The notes: generated by a model from the sequence alone, not told the origin. A stretch of DNA of 64,000 nucleotides from Streptomyces sp. NBC_00370 (GCF_036084755.1 NZ_CP107968.1:7510001-7574000), one strand, 5' to 3'. Shown: positions 7,610 through 16,232, numbered from the stretch's first letter. Translations and numbers: made by a program.

Positions 7610-8446
7610 CTACAGCTCCGTCGGGCCCCAGTCGGTGACCGTCAGCACGTCACCGACCGACAGCTTGCCCGGCCGTACCACCGCGAACTTGCTGCCGAAG
7701 GCCACCCCGCCCCCGGTGGCCCGCCGGTAGCCGGCCAGCGTACGCAGCGGCTCAGGACCCGCCTTCGTCCCCTCCCGCTGGCCGACGGTGGTGACGACGC
7801 AGCGCACGGCCAGCTTGGTGTAGCCCAGCTCCGTGTCGCCCACCTCGACCCGCCGCACCAGGTCCTCCACATGCGGTTCGTCCCAGCCGTCGACGACGAC
7901 ATTCGGCCGGAACCGGTCCATCGGCAGCGGCGGCGCGTCCCGCTCCGCCATCCGTGCGTTGAGCAGGTCGAGCGAGGCGCGGGAGACGACATGGACGGCC
8001 GAGCTGTCGGCGTACCCGGAGGTCCCCGGCGTCTGCCCGTCCGTCACCCGGTCGTGCTCGGGCGGTACGCGCACCAGCCTGCACGCCGCGCCGAGCACCG
8101 TGGACAGCCAGTCGGCGACCGCTCCGCCCTGGTCGATCCCCCGGTAGGGGGTGCCGAACATCTCGACCGTCCTGCGCGGCGCCGTGAGATCCACGTCGAC
8201 GACCACGTCGCCCGCCCCCTCGGCGCGCAGCGTGAGCCGCTCACCGTCGGCGCTCACGTACGGACGGATCAGCGCCATCCCGGGATCGCGCCGCTGGGTC
8301 CGGAACACGCCCTCGTCGTCGACGACCAGGAAGCTGCGGTCGTGCGCGAGCCCGGCGGGCGTCATGAGGGCATCGTCCAACGGGACGCCCGCGCAGCCCT
8401 TCACGGGGTAATGGGTCAGCTCGACAACGGTGGCCACAGGCGCCAT
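7610..8446 (-). CDS. MOSC domain-containing protein (YcbX-like)
   Basis: A 278-residue protein with an N-terminal MOSC_N beta-barrel (VVELTHYPVKGCAG, then GLAHDRSFLVVDDEG) and a C-terminal MOSC domain (about residues 130-270) containing RPNVVVDGWDEP and the conserved cysteine in KLAVRCVVTTVGQREG. MOSC proteins use this cysteine with molybdenum cofactor, as in YcbX/YiiM and mARC, which reduce N-hydroxylated compounds. No redox partner gene is adjacent. It converges on the TetR gene. Confidence 0.85.
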   Translation of the reverse strand: MAPVATVVELTHYPVKGCAGVPLDDALMTPAGLAHDRSFLVVDDEGVFRTQRRDPGMALIRPYVSADGERLTLRAEGAGDVVVDVDLTAPRRTVEMFGTPYRGIDQGGAVADWLSTVLGAACRLVRVPPEHDRVTDGQTPGTSGYADSSAVHVVSRASLDLLNARMAERDAPPLPMDRFRPNVVVDGWDEPHVEDLVRRVEVGDTELGYTKLAVRCVVTTVGQREGTKAGPEPLRTLAGYRRATGGGVAFGSKFAVVRPGKLSVGDVLTVTDWGPTEL

Positions 8447-8501
8447 CTTCGCCCATTTCCGGCCGTTCCCGCCGTGCTTTTCCGCACACCGTCCACGGGG
8501 C

Positions 8502-9281
8502 TCAGCTGTTGGCGGGCCGGTGCAGACGACCGCGTGCGACCAGTTCGATCGTCACCGTCACGGCCACGGACTGGACCGCCATCAGCGCGATGAGGACGAA
8601 CAGCTGGACCGCCCCCGCCATGACGGGTGTCGCGCCGCCCAGCAGCATGCCGACGAACGCGCCGGGCAGGGTCACGAGACCGACCGTACGGGTCTGGTCG
8701 AGGCCCGGCAGCAGTGCGTCGGAGGCCGCGGGGCGGGCGATCTCCAGGCGCGCGTCCCGGTCGAGGAAACCGAGCGCCATGGCGGCCTCCACCTCGCCGT
8801 GCCGCAGCGCCAGCTCGTCCAGGGCGCGCCGGCCCGCCAGTACGGTCGCGGTCAGCGCGCCGCCCAGCAGGATGCCGGTGATCGGGATGAGCGCGATGCC
8901 CTTGACGGGCACGAGCCCGGTGAGCAGCAACGCCGCCACCACCGGGGCCACCCCGACGGCGATCGGCGCCGACGTCCGCCACCAGGAGCTGTCGGCGGTG
9001 ATCCGGCGGCCCGCCGTGCGTACGGCCGCCGCGAACATGACCAGCAGGAACGCGATCAGTCCCGCCAGGGAGCGCATCACCCACGTGATGAGGAAGGAGA
9101 CGGCGGCGAGCTGGACCGCCGCCCGTAATCCGGCGACCGCGATCTCACGCGAGCGGCCGGCCCCGGAGCCCGGTCCGAGGTGGAACCGCGCCGCCACCAC
9201 GACCGCCGCCATCAGCAGCACGGCGAGCAGCACGCCCAGCGTGGTGTTGACGGGCAGCAGGGAAGCCGCGGTGACGGTCAC
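8502..9281 (-). CDS. FetB/UPF0014-type ABC transporter permease
   Basis: A 259-residue membrane protein with about seven hydrophobic helices. It carries the family signature region ALRHGEVEAAMALGFLDRDAR, then RTVGLVTLPGAFVGMLLGGATPVMAGAVQLFVL. FetB with the ATPase FetA exports iron in E. coli. No ABC ATPase gene is next to this permease: the flanking genes are MOSC and a methyltransferase. The ATPase is either encoded elsewhere or the protein works differently. Confidence 0.8.
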   Translation of the reverse strand: MTVTAASLLPVNTTLGVLLAVLLMAAVVVAARFHLGPGSGAGRSREIAVAGLRAAVQLAAVSFLITWVMRSLAGLIAFLLVMFAAAVRTAGRRITADSSWWRTSAPIAVGVAPVVAALLLTGLVPVKGIALIPITGILLGGALTATVLAGRRALDELALRHGEVEAAMALGFLDRDARLEIARPAASDALLPGLDQTRTVGLVTLPGAFVGMLLGGATPVMAGAVQLFVLIALMAVQSVAVTVTIELVARGRLHRPANS

Positions 9282-9335
9282 GGGCCACTTCCCTCCTCAG
9301 CGGACCTCCTCGGCGGGCCTCCTCGGCGGCCCTCC

Positions 9336-10121
9336 TCAGCGGACGCGGGCCACTCCGACGTAGAAGCCGCTCAGCTCCTCCTTGGGAGCCGGGGTGTCCT
9401 GGTACCACTGCGTCGCCGTCACCAGACCGGGCTTCACGAGGTCGAGTCCCGCGAAGAACGGCTCGACCTCGGCGCGGGTGCGCATCCGCAGCGGGATCGC
9501 GCCCTCGCGGTAGGTCGTCTTGACCGAACTGGCCAGCTCGGGGTGCTCGTCGGTCGTGCCGTGCGACAGCGTCAGGTAACTGCCGGAGGGCAGCGCGTCC
9601 ACGAGGCTGCGCGTGATCGTGTACGGGTCTTCCTCGTCGGTGATGAAGTGCATCAGCGCGATCATCGACAGCGCGACAGGACGGCTGAAGTCCAGGAACG
9701 TACGGGCGTGTTCGAGGATGGAGCCCGCGTCACGCACATCGGCCTGGATGTAGTCGGTGCCGCCCTCGGGGGTGCTGATCAGCAGTGCTTCGGCGTGCCG
9801 CAGGACGATCGGGTCGTTGTCCGCGTAGACGATCCGGGCGGCCGGATTGATCTTCTGCACTATCTGGTGCAGATTCGGCTCGGTCGGAATGCCGGTCCCG
9901 ATGTCGAGGAACTGGTCGACGCCCTCACCCGCGAGCCAGGCCGCCGCCCGGTGCATGAACGCCCGGTTGCGGGCCGCGTTCTCCCGCGCCGCCTGGGGCA
10001 GCTTCTCGCCGACCTGCCGGTCGACCTGGTAGTTGTCCTTGCCGCCGAGCAGCCAGTCGTACACACGCGCCGGATGAGGCTTGCTGGTGTCGACCTGGTC
10101 CTTGGGTCTGCCTGTGGTCAT
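9336..10121 (-). CDS. SAM-dependent methyltransferase, DUF574/SAV2177 family
   Basis: A 261-residue protein of the actinomycete-specific DUF574 methyltransferase family. It shows the characteristic opening DTSKPHPARVYDWLLGGKDNY, the SAM loop FLDIGTGIPTEPNLHQ and ARIVYADNDP at the end of strand beta2. The start at 10121 is chosen because GGAG lies 7 bases upstream; a longer start at 10139 adds six residues without a better site. Streptomycetes carry many paralogues, and substrates are not known for most. Confidence 0.88.
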   Translation of the reverse strand: MTTGRPKDQVDTSKPHPARVYDWLLGGKDNYQVDRQVGEKLPQAARENAARNRAFMHRAAAWLAGEGVDQFLDIGTGIPTEPNLHQIVQKINPAARIVYADNDPIVLRHAEALLISTPEGGTDYIQADVRDAGSILEHARTFLDFSRPVALSMIALMHFITDEEDPYTITRSLVDALPSGSYLTLSHGTTDEHPELASSVKTTYREGAIPLRMRTRAEVEPFFAGLDLVKPGLVTATQWYQDTPAPKEELSGFYVGVARVR

Positions 10122-10197
10122 GCGAGGGCTCCGGAGCATGTGTGATCAACGAGGTGACGCCGAGAAGCGTACTCGCATCATGCTCTAGCAACGGCTG

Positions 10198-10392
10198 TCA
10201 CCTGCGGTGACTGGTGTCGCACCAGGGGTAACGCCTACTGCGCCCACAGGCGCAGAGCGCCACGCAGAACCGGTCGGACGACACCGTCGTACCGTCCTCC
10301 AGCAGCACCTCGACGGGGCCTTCCACCAGGGTGGGGCCCTTGCGCTGGACGCTGACGGGACGGGGCCGCCCGCCGGCGGGGTCGTACGTCAT
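10198..10392 (-). CDS. Small CDGSH-type iron-sulfur protein
   Basis: A 64-residue protein ending in C-x-C-x2-S-x3-P-x-C-D-x-S-H (CACGRSRRYPWCDTSH), the 2Fe-2S ligand pattern of CDGSH/mitoNEET-like proteins with three Cys and one His. The usual glycine is threonine (CDTSH). These proteins hold a labile 2Fe-2S cluster used in electron transfer or cluster delivery. It lies 66 bases downstream of the heme-oxygenase-like gene on the same strand. Co-transcription is likely, suggesting a shared iron/redox role. Confidence 0.8.
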   Translation of the reverse strand: MTYDPAGGRPRPVSVQRKGPTLVEGPVEVLLEDGTTVSSDRFCVALCACGRSRRYPWCDTSHRR

Positions 10393-10458
10393 GGCTGACC
10401 ACCCACTCCTCCTGGAACGTCGAACCTCGAACGTGGTACGCCGGGCGCGCGGGCGCGC

Positions 10459-11556
10459 TCACTCGAGTGCGGTACGCAGCGACGTACCGCCCGCCTGCCA
10501 GGCGGACAGCAGCCGCTCGCCGAGCCGGTCCTCCAGATAGCCGGTGGCGTCGATGCCGAAGGCGATGTCGGGGGCGAGATGCGGCTCGTCCGCCAGCAGT
10601 CCTTCGACGACCTCGTGGCGTACGACCTGCTCGTGCACCGCGTCGGCCTCCACGTGCTCACTGTGGAAGAACACAGCGGCGGGGCCGGCGCCGGTGCGCT
10701 CCATCGCCTCGGCGATCCGCCGCGAGCCGGGGGACGAGGTGATCTCGATCGTGGCGAAGTGGCCGACGAGCGCGCCGCGCAGGGGCCGGTGCAGGCCGAG
10801 CAGCGACATCAGATTGACCGTGGCCAGGATCTCGGCCGTACCGGCCTCCAGGTAGTGCCCGTACGCCGGATCGAGGTCCAGGTCCGTCATCAGGTCGGCG
10901 TAGAGCCGCTGGTGCATGCGCTCGGCCCGGCCACCGCCGTACTCGTCGAACTCGATCGCCGCCATCCCCGCCTTGGCCCGGCCCCGGAGGCGCGGCAGCA
11001 CCCAGATGTGCGGATCGGCCTCCTTCAGGTGGTAGAGCGAGCGCTGCGCCGCGTACTCGCGCAGCTGCCACAGCTCGCCCTTGTCGCGCAGGAAGTGCGA
11101 GACGCCCGTGCCGTCCACGGGCTCCGTCAGGATCTCCGCCAGTGCCTCGCCGAGGTCGTCGTGGCGCGTCGCGTCGCGGCGCAGGGCCGCCAGGAACCGC
11201 GCCTCCAGCGCCGCGCGGACGGCCAGCAGCCCGGGATCCCACTCGCGCTCCGCGGCGACGCCGGCGAACCCCCGGTAATGCAACTCGTAACAGAGATAGA
11301 GCGCGAGTTGGAGATCATCTCCGTAGGGATCGGCGGCGGACACGGTCTCCGCCGAGGGCGCGGCCCCCGAATTGCGGAGCAGCGCGATGACGGCGGCCGA
11401 GATTTCTCCCCGGCCTGTCGGCAATTCCGGCTCGGTCCGGCCCGCTGTTCCCCGGGGAAATGTATCTGACATACGCGCCGAGTGCCCCGACCTGCCAGGA
11501 TTAATCATGGGACGGATCCGGGCCGCGTTTTGGATCGGCGCACTTCGGGCAAACAT
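10459..11556 (-). CDS. Iron-containing redox enzyme family protein (heme-oxygenase-like fold)
   Basis: The product is about 365 residues and mostly helical. It contains YGDDLQLALYLCYELHYRGF, IWVLPRLRGRAKAGMAAIEFDEYGGG and FFHSEHVEADAVHEQVV. The repeated E-x2-H / E...H patterns match the diiron, heme-oxygenase-like oxidase/oxygenase family in actinomycetes. The start at 11556 has AAGGA 7 bases upstream. Starts at 11508 and 11472 (MSDTFPRG) are possible, and the extra N-terminal residues look poorly biased, so the N-terminus is uncertain. It is divergent from the sigma-factor gene with a 30-base gap and followed by the CDGSH gene. Confidence 0.8.
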   Translation of the reverse strand: MFARSAPIQNAARIRPMINPGRSGHSARMSDTFPRGTAGRTEPELPTGRGEISAAVIALLRNSGAAPSAETVSAADPYGDDLQLALYLCYELHYRGFAGVAAEREWDPGLLAVRAALEARFLAALRRDATRHDDLGEALAEILTEPVDGTGVSHFLRDKGELWQLREYAAQRSLYHLKEADPHIWVLPRLRGRAKAGMAAIEFDEYGGGRAERMHQRLYADLMTDLDLDPAYGHYLEAGTAEILATVNLMSLLGLHRPLRGALVGHFATIEITSSPGSRRIAEAMERTGAGPAAVFFHSEHVEADAVHEQVVRHEVVEGLLADEPHLAPDIAFGIDATGYLEDRLGERLLSAWQAGGTSLRTALE

Positions 11557-11586
11557 TTCGTCGTCCTTCGACAGGAGGGTATGTGA

Positions 11587-12417
11587 ATGCCTTCTCGTGT
11601 GAGTGGAAATGTCAAATCGAATCATCCGCATGACGATTCCCCCGATACGGCGGATGCCTTCCGCAGGCTGGCGCGGCTGCCCGAGGGCGCCGAGAAGGTC
11701 CGCGTCCGGCAGGAGGTCGCCACCGCGTGGCTGCCGCTGGCGCACCGGATGGCGTGCCGCTACCGCAACCGGGGCGAGTCCCTGGAGGATCTGACGCAGG
11801 TCGCCTCGCTGGGTCTCGTCAAGGCGGTGAGCCGGTACGACCCGGCGCGCGGCAAGCCGTTCGAGAGCTACGCGATCCCCACCATCGACGGCGAGATCAA
11901 GCGCCACTTCCGCGACTACATGTGGAGCGTGCATGTGCCCCGGCGGGTCCAGGAGCTGCGGGCCGGGGTCCGCGTCGCCCGGCAGGAGCTGGCGCAGAGC
12001 GTCGGCGGACGGATCCCGACGGCCACCGAGATCGCGGCGCACACCGGGCTGACGGAGCAGGAGGTCATCGACGGCACGCGCGCCATCGACAGCTTCGCCG
12101 CTCTCTCGCTCGACGCGGAGTTCCGCGGCCAGGGGGACGACGCCGCGCATTCGCTCTCCGACACGCTGGGCGGCCTCGACCCGGCGCTGGACGTGGTCAT
12201 CGACCGCGAGGCCGTGCGGCCCGGGCTCGGCTCGCTGCCGGACAGGGACCGGCGGATCCTGTACCTGCGGTTCTTCTGCGGGATGACCCAGAGCATGATC
12301 GCCAAGGAGCTGGGCATGTCGCAGATGCATGTGTCCCGGCTGATCAGCGGCTCGTGCACGCGGATCAGGGACGAGATCCTGGACGGGATCCTCGCGGACG
12401 ACGACGAGTGCGCGTGA
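11587..12417 (+). CDS. SigB/SigF-family RNA polymerase sigma factor
   Basis: A 276-residue group 3 sigma factor. Region 2 reads MACRYRNRGESLEDLTQVASLGLVKAVSRYDPARGKPFESYAIPTIDGEIKRHFRDY. Region 3 begins VPRRVQELR. Region 4 is LPDRDRRILYLRFFCGMTQSMIAKELGMSQMHVSRL. This matches the streptomycete SigB/F/G/H/I/K/L family that serves osmotic, oxidative and developmental stress responses. The ATG at 11587 follows AGGAGGG at 8 bases. No anti-sigma gene is adjacent, but an HATPase-type anti-sigma-like protein (18231) and a STAS antagonist (33816) occur elsewhere in the window. Confidence 0.92.
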   Translation: MPSRVSGNVKSNHPHDDSPDTADAFRRLARLPEGAEKVRVRQEVATAWLPLAHRMACRYRNRGESLEDLTQVASLGLVKAVSRYDPARGKPFESYAIPTIDGEIKRHFRDYMWSVHVPRRVQELRAGVRVARQELAQSVGGRIPTATEIAAHTGLTEQEVIDGTRAIDSFAALSLDAEFRGQGDDAAHSLSDTLGGLDPALDVVIDREAVRPGLGSLPDRDRRILYLRFFCGMTQSMIAKELGMSQMHVSRLISGSCTRIRDEILDGILADDDECA

Positions 12418-12457
12418 GCGCGTGGCCCGGGGACCCGGGGCCGGTGCGGCGGCACGC

Positions 12458-12817
12458 TCAGCGGAACCCGCCGCTGCCGAAGCTCCCGCCGGAGTCCTCG
12501 TTCCACTTCGGGGTCTTCTTCAGTGGCGCCGACCGCGAACCGATCGTGCCGTTGCCCTTCAGCTCGCCCGGCATCAGCCGCTCGTCGGACTCCGGTACTT
12601 CGTCCGGTTCGCGGTTCTCCAGGATCTCCCGGACGGGGCCCTCGTCCGGGAGTTTCGTCTGCTCGTCGGGCCGGGGCGGTACGGACTCGTGGTCTCTGAT
12701 CCTGCGTCCCCACAAGAAGGCGCCGATCAGCACACCGACCACGATCAGGCCCACGATGGGCACGAGAATGGCCGTCACGCCGGGGGAGGACGCTAGATCC
12801 CAGTTCATCGTGTTCAT
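12458..12817 (-). CDS. DUF6479-like single-pass membrane protein
   Basis: A 119-residue protein with one N-terminal membrane helix (about residues 13-36, ending GAFLWGRRIRDHE) and a charged, proline-rich tail. The tail contains ENREPDEVPESDERLMPGELKGNG and ends GGSFGSGGFR. The pattern matches a streptomycete-specific family of unknown function (DUF6479). A second in-frame ATG three codons in (12808) could be the start. It converges on the sigma gene. Confidence 0.65.
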   Translation of the reverse strand: MNTMNWDLASSPGVTAILVPIVGLIVVGVLIGAFLWGRRIRDHESVPPRPDEQTKLPDEGPVREILENREPDEVPESDERLMPGELKGNGTIGSRSAPLKKTPKWNEDSGGSFGSGGFR

Positions 12818-12912
12818 GGTAATCGAGTACCCCGAAAAATCGGGTCATACCGCCACATCACGCACCTGCATCGCGCACCCGTACCGCACACCTACGAGAT
12901 TGGACGTGCCAC

Positions 12913-13401
12913 ATGATCCGCGAAGTACTGGTGGGAGTGGTGTCCGGGCTGCGCAGCCAGCTGGGCACCGCGGCGGTCGCGCTGACGACGGACGCGGCGG
13001 AGACATCCCGCCCGGCGGCCCTCCTCGCCTCCCGGCCGGCCACGGCGCTCGCCTCCGTGGGCGCCGTGGGCGAGTTGGTGGGCGACAAGCTTCCGCGGAC
13101 CCCGAGCAGGCTCGCCCCGGCCGGGCTGGTGCCCCGGACGCTGTTCGGCGGGCTGGCCGCCGCTGCGCTCGCCGGGCGCAGGCCCGGCGGCCCGCCCCCG
13201 GCGGTCGCGGCGACGATGGGCGCCGCGGGCGCCGTGGGCGGGTCCTTCGCCGGGGCGTGGTGGCGCCGGACGGCGCACGACAGGGCGGGTACCGACTGGC
13301 CCGGTGCCGTGGCCGAGGACCTGCTCGCCCTCGCGCTGGCCTGGACGGTGTGCCGCCCCGCACGGAACGGTCAGAAGCCCTCGGGCGCGCGCGGCGCGTA
13401 G
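12913..13401 (+). CDS. Small hydrophobic protein, DUF4126-like
   Basis: A 162-residue alanine/glycine-rich protein with four weakly hydrophobic segments and an opening VLVGVVSGLRSQLGTAAVAL that resembles DUF4126 membrane proteins. The family assignment is tentative and the function unknown. Its last 31 bases overlap the end of the convergent aldo/keto reductase gene, so the C-terminal residues (about 152-162) are doubtful or the overlap is real. Confidence 0.55.
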   Translation: MIREVLVGVVSGLRSQLGTAAVALTTDAAETSRPAALLASRPATALASVGAVGELVGDKLPRTPSRLAPAGLVPRTLFGGLAAAALAGRRPGGPPPAVAATMGAAGAVGGSFAGAWWRRTAHDRAGTDWPGAVAEDLLALALAWTVCRPARNGQKPSGARGA

Positions 13402-14351
13402 TGCTTGGCGAGCCGGCCGATCTCGTCGTCGTCCAGCCGCAGTTCGACCGCTGCCACCGCGTCGCTGAGATGCTGTTCCTTCGTGACGCCGACGATCGGC
13501 GCGGTGACCGCCTGCTGGTGCAGCAGCCAGGCCAGCGCGATCTGCGCGCGTGACACGCCACGCTCGGCGGCGAGTTCGGCCACCGTCCGCACCGTCGCCC
13601 GGTCGGAGTCCTCCGCCTGCCGGTAGAGGGTGGAGCCGAACTGGTCGCTGCGCGCACGCGAGGTGGTGTCGTCCTCCCAGTCGCGGGTCAGCCGGCCCCG
13701 GGCCAGCGGGCTCCACGGCAGCACCCCGACCCCCTGGTCGAGACAGAACGGCAGCATCTCCCGCTCCTCCTCGCGCATCAGCAGGCTGTACTGGTCCTGC
13801 ATCGACACGAACGGCGTCCAGCCGTGCAGTTCGGCGGTGTGCTGGGCGTTGGCGAACTGCCACGTCCACATCGAGGAGGCCCCGATGTAGCGCACCTTCC
13901 CGGCGCGCACGAGGTCGTGCAGCGCCTCCATCGTCTCCTCGATCGGCGTGTTCGGGTCGTAGCGGTGGATCTGGTACAGATCGATGTAGTCAGTGCCCAG
14001 CCGCCGCAGACTCGCCTCCGCCTGGCTGAAGATGGCCGCACGCGACAGACCCGCGCCCTTGGGACCCGCGTGCATCCGGCCGTTCACCTTGGTGGCGATC
14101 ACGACCTCCTCGCGCTTGGCGAATTCGCCCAGCAGCCGCCCGACGATCTCCTCGCTCGACCCGAGCGAGTAGACGTTGGCCGTGTCGAAGGTGGTGATGC
14201 CCGCCTCGACGGCCTGCCGGACCAGCGGCCGTGACTCCTCCAGCGGCAGGGACCAGGGGTGGGACCCGGACTGCGGGTCGCCGAAACTCATACAGCCGAG
14301 GACGATCCTGGACACCTCAAGACCGGTCCGGCCCAGACGTACGTACTCCAT
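13371..14351 (-). CDS. Aldo/keto reductase
   Basis: A 326-residue NADPH-dependent TIM-barrel reductase. The family motifs are present: FDTANVYSLGSSEEIVG (catalytic Asp and Tyr), VIATKVNG (catalytic Lys), YIDLYQIHRYDPNTPIEETMEAL (catalytic His), IGASSMW, SLLMREEEREMLPFC and GVLPWSPLARG. The C-terminus carries VGVTKEQHLSDAVAAVELRLDDDEI, the cofactor 2'-phosphate region. The overall sequence resembles the AKR subgroup containing YajO/Tas-like enzymes. The physiological carbonyl substrate is unknown. It is preceded by a terminator hairpin that isolates it from cbtA. Confidence 0.92.
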   Translation of the reverse strand: MEYVRLGRTGLEVSRIVLGCMSFGDPQSGSHPWSLPLEESRPLVRQAVEAGITTFDTANVYSLGSSEEIVGRLLGEFAKREEVVIATKVNGRMHAGPKGAGLSRAAIFSQAEASLRRLGTDYIDLYQIHRYDPNTPIEETMEALHDLVRAGKVRYIGASSMWTWQFANAQHTAELHGWTPFVSMQDQYSLLMREEEREMLPFCLDQGVGVLPWSPLARGRLTRDWEDDTTSRARSDQFGSTLYRQAEDSDRATVRTVAELAAERGVSRAQIALAWLLHQQAVTAPIVGVTKEQHLSDAVAAVELRLDDDEIGRLAKHYAPRAPEGF

Positions 14352-14366
14352 TGCTTCTCCTCACGA

Positions 14367-14400
14367 AGAAACCCGCCGGGAAGGGCCCCGGCGGGTTTCT
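14367..14400 (-). terminator. Terminator after cbtBA
   Basis: Perfect 14-bp arms (AGAAACCCGCCGGG and its complement) surround a 6-base loop. Read on the minus strand, the second arm ends in a T-rich TTTCTTC. The hairpin lies 16 bases beyond the cbtA stop codon and just before the aldo/keto reductase start, so it closes the cobalt-uptake transcript. Confidence 0.8.
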
Positions 14401-14415
14401 GACGGTGGTCGGGGT

Positions 14416-15183
14416 TCAGTTCACCGGGGCGCCGACCCGGTCGTCCGGACTGCTGCGGCGCACCGCCGGAACGGTCTCCGGAGCGAGGAGCCGCTGGGCG
14501 AGATGGCCGAAGATCAGCCCGAAGGCGCTCCACATGGTGATCTGGATGGCCAGCGAGGCCACCCTGAACTGCCAGAGCAGCGGCGCCGGGAAGTCCTTGG
14601 GCACTTCGTTGACGGTGGGCAGGAACGCGTACGCGAGGCCGACCAGCACACCGAAGCCGACGACGGCGGCGACCGTCGCGTTCCAGTTGCCGAGCCGCGG
14701 TGCCAGCCGCTTGCCGAAGATGACGGCCGCCACGGCCAGCAGCACACTCAGCACGATCATCAGCACATACAGCGTACTGCGCTTGCCGATGGTCCCCGGG
14801 TCGCCCACCGACGGCGGATTGGCCGGGTACTTGAGGAACGGCACGACGTAGACGGTGAGCAGCGCACCGCCCGCGAGCAGCATCGCCGTGGCCCGGGGCC
14901 CGAAGGCGCCGATCCGGCCGAGCGCGACACAGAACGCGAGCGCGGCGATACCGCCGACGGCGACGCCGAACACCAGGACGCCCGTGGCGAGTCCGGCGGT
15001 GGACTGGAGCGAGCGGCTGACGACTTCCATCTCGTGCTCGTGGCTGTGCGAGTCCTCGAACGCGATGGCCGAGTCGATCCTCGGCTCACCGAGCAGATAG
15101 GCGACGACGAGGGCGAGCACGCCTGCGGCGAGCCCCGCGAGCATGCCGCGCACCAACAGGGCCCTGACGGATATGGAGTTCAT
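14416..15183 (-). CDS. cbtA: Cobalt transporter subunit CbtA
   Basis: A 255-residue membrane protein with five to six hydrophobic helices. It opens with VRALLVRGMLAGLAAGVLALVVAYLLGEP, typical of CbtA. A histidine-rich loop HSHEHEMEVVSRSLQSTAGL follows and fits metal binding. CbtA and CbtB together are a predicted cobalt uptake system feeding cobalamin synthesis. It lies 20 bases downstream of cbtB in one transcription unit preceded by a cobalamin riboswitch, which strongly supports the assignment. Confidence 0.9.
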   Translation of the reverse strand: MNSISVRALLVRGMLAGLAAGVLALVVAYLLGEPRIDSAIAFEDSHSHEHEMEVVSRSLQSTAGLATGVLVFGVAVGGIAALAFCVALGRIGAFGPRATAMLLAGGALLTVYVVPFLKYPANPPSVGDPGTIGKRSTLYVLMIVLSVLLAVAAVIFGKRLAPRLGNWNATVAAVVGFGVLVGLAYAFLPTVNEVPKDFPAPLLWQFRVASLAIQITMWSAFGLIFGHLAQRLLAPETVPAVRRSSPDDRVGAPVN

Positions 15184-15203
15184 GAGCGGATTTCCTCGGT
15201 CTC

Positions 15204-15419
15204 TCAGTGGCAGGGGAAGCCGAGGAGATGGCGTCCGTCATGGACCCACTCGTGGATGTCGGTGCCGGAGAAGACAGAGGTGGCGCCCTGCTCGGCGCCG
15301 ACGAAGTACAGCAGGAACAGCATCAGAACGCCGAAGAAGACCGCCCAGGGCGCTATCGCCTTGAGCGAGATGGGTGCGACGGCTGTGGAGCCGGTGGTGG
15401 GGGCGGCAGACTGTGCCAT
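15204..15419 (-). CDS. cbtB: Cobalt transporter subunit CbtB
   Basis: A 71-residue protein with one membrane helix (WAVFFGVLMLFLLYFVG) and the diagnostic CbtB C-terminus DIHEWVHDGRHLLGFPCH, rich in His plus one Cys for metal binding. The ATG at 15419 follows AGGAGGTTCGGC, a strong ribosome-binding site. The open frame continues upstream through the riboswitch but is not coding there. It is the first gene of the cbtBA unit and should be expressed when cobalamin is low. Confidence 0.92.
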   Translation of the reverse strand: MAQSAAPTTGSTAVAPISLKAIAPWAVFFGVLMLFLLYFVGAEQGATSVFSGTDIHEWVHDGRHLLGFPCH

Positions 15420-15452
15420 GGCCGAACCTCCTGGGGAACACGCGTCCCGATC

Positions 15453-15575
15453 GTGGTGCCTGAGACGAAGGTGCCGGGTCTGACTTCCCGCGGCGAACCG
15501 CGGGTCCACAGTGGCGCGACCGTGCCGGATTCTCACCGGACTTCCGTCACACCCTCGTCATGTCCTCGGCACCGT
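15453..15575 (-). promoter_or_regulatory. Cobalamin (B12) riboswitch upstream of cbtBA
   Basis: Read on the minus strand, the leader contains the conserved cobalamin-riboswitch core in order. First GGTGCC opens helix P1, then GGAAGTCCGGTGAGAATCCG followed by GCACGG, then GCGCCACTGT. The B12-box equivalent AAGTCAGACCCGGCACC closes the element, with GGCACC pairing back to GGTGCC. It ends about 35-50 bases before the cbtB start, leaving room to sequester the ribosome-binding site. Repression of cobalt uptake by adenosylcobalamin is established for this class. Confidence 0.92.
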
Positions 15576-15671
15576 ACCGCCCGTCGGCCCCGTGACGCCA
15601 CAGTGCACCCCTCGTGCCCGCGTCCGGGCCCACGCCGTACGCACGGTCCGCGGCGGCCGGGACCGGGACGC

Positions 15672-16232
15672 TCAGCGCAGGCCGGACGAGCGGAAGACCG
15701 CCTCGGCCGCCGCGCCGTCCAGGCGTCCGGTGAGCCTGCGGAGCGTATCGGCGCCGTACAGCGGCCGGCCGTCTCTCAGCGACCCGAGGGCGTCCGTCTC
15801 CAGCCGGTACCAGAGCTGCGGCGCCGCGACGAGCACCCGCGGATCGACCTCGACCCTGCCGCCCTCCGTGTCGCACAGGACGAGGCGCTGGGCCACCCCG
15901 TCGGACATACGGACCGACAACAGCCGGTCCGTACGCACCCGATGCTCGCCGAGCAGCCCGCGCGAGGCCAGCCAGCCGGCCCCCGCCGACACCCGGGCCG
16001 GTACGAGTACGACGAACAGCAGCACGGCGAGCCCGGTCCAGAACACGGCGTGCCGCAGGGTCAGATCGCCCGAAGCGCCGTCGACCACCAGCAGCAGGGT
16101 CAGCAACACCCCTGCGCACCCCGCCGCCTGCCGGGCCTCACCGGCCCAGCGGTCGTCGTACACCGTGCCCGGCGCGCCCCGGCTGCCGGCGCCGGGCCCC
16201 GTGGCCGCCCCTCCCGCCCGACGTCGTCCCAT
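15672..16232 (-). CDS. Hypothetical membrane protein (PH-like domain)
   Basis: A 186-residue protein with two adjacent hydrophobic segments (about residues 35-55 and 65-82). A soluble C-terminal half follows, containing LASRGLLGEHRVRTDRLLSVRMSDGVAQRLVLCDTEGGRVEVDPRVL. That layout (two helices then a beta-rich domain) resembles bacterial PH-domain membrane proteins, but I cannot name a family with confidence. The start at 16232 (MGRRRAGG) begins where the bias becomes coding-like; the frame is open further upstream. No operon partner is apparent. Confidence 0.6.
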   Translation of the reverse strand: MGRRRAGGAATGPGAGSRGAPGTVYDDRWAGEARQAAGCAGVLLTLLLVVDGASGDLTLRHAVFWTGLAVLLFVVLVPARVSAGAGWLASRGLLGEHRVRTDRLLSVRMSDGVAQRLVLCDTEGGRVEVDPRVLVAAPQLWYRLETDALGSLRDGRPLYGADTLRRLTGRLDGAAAEAVFRSSGLR

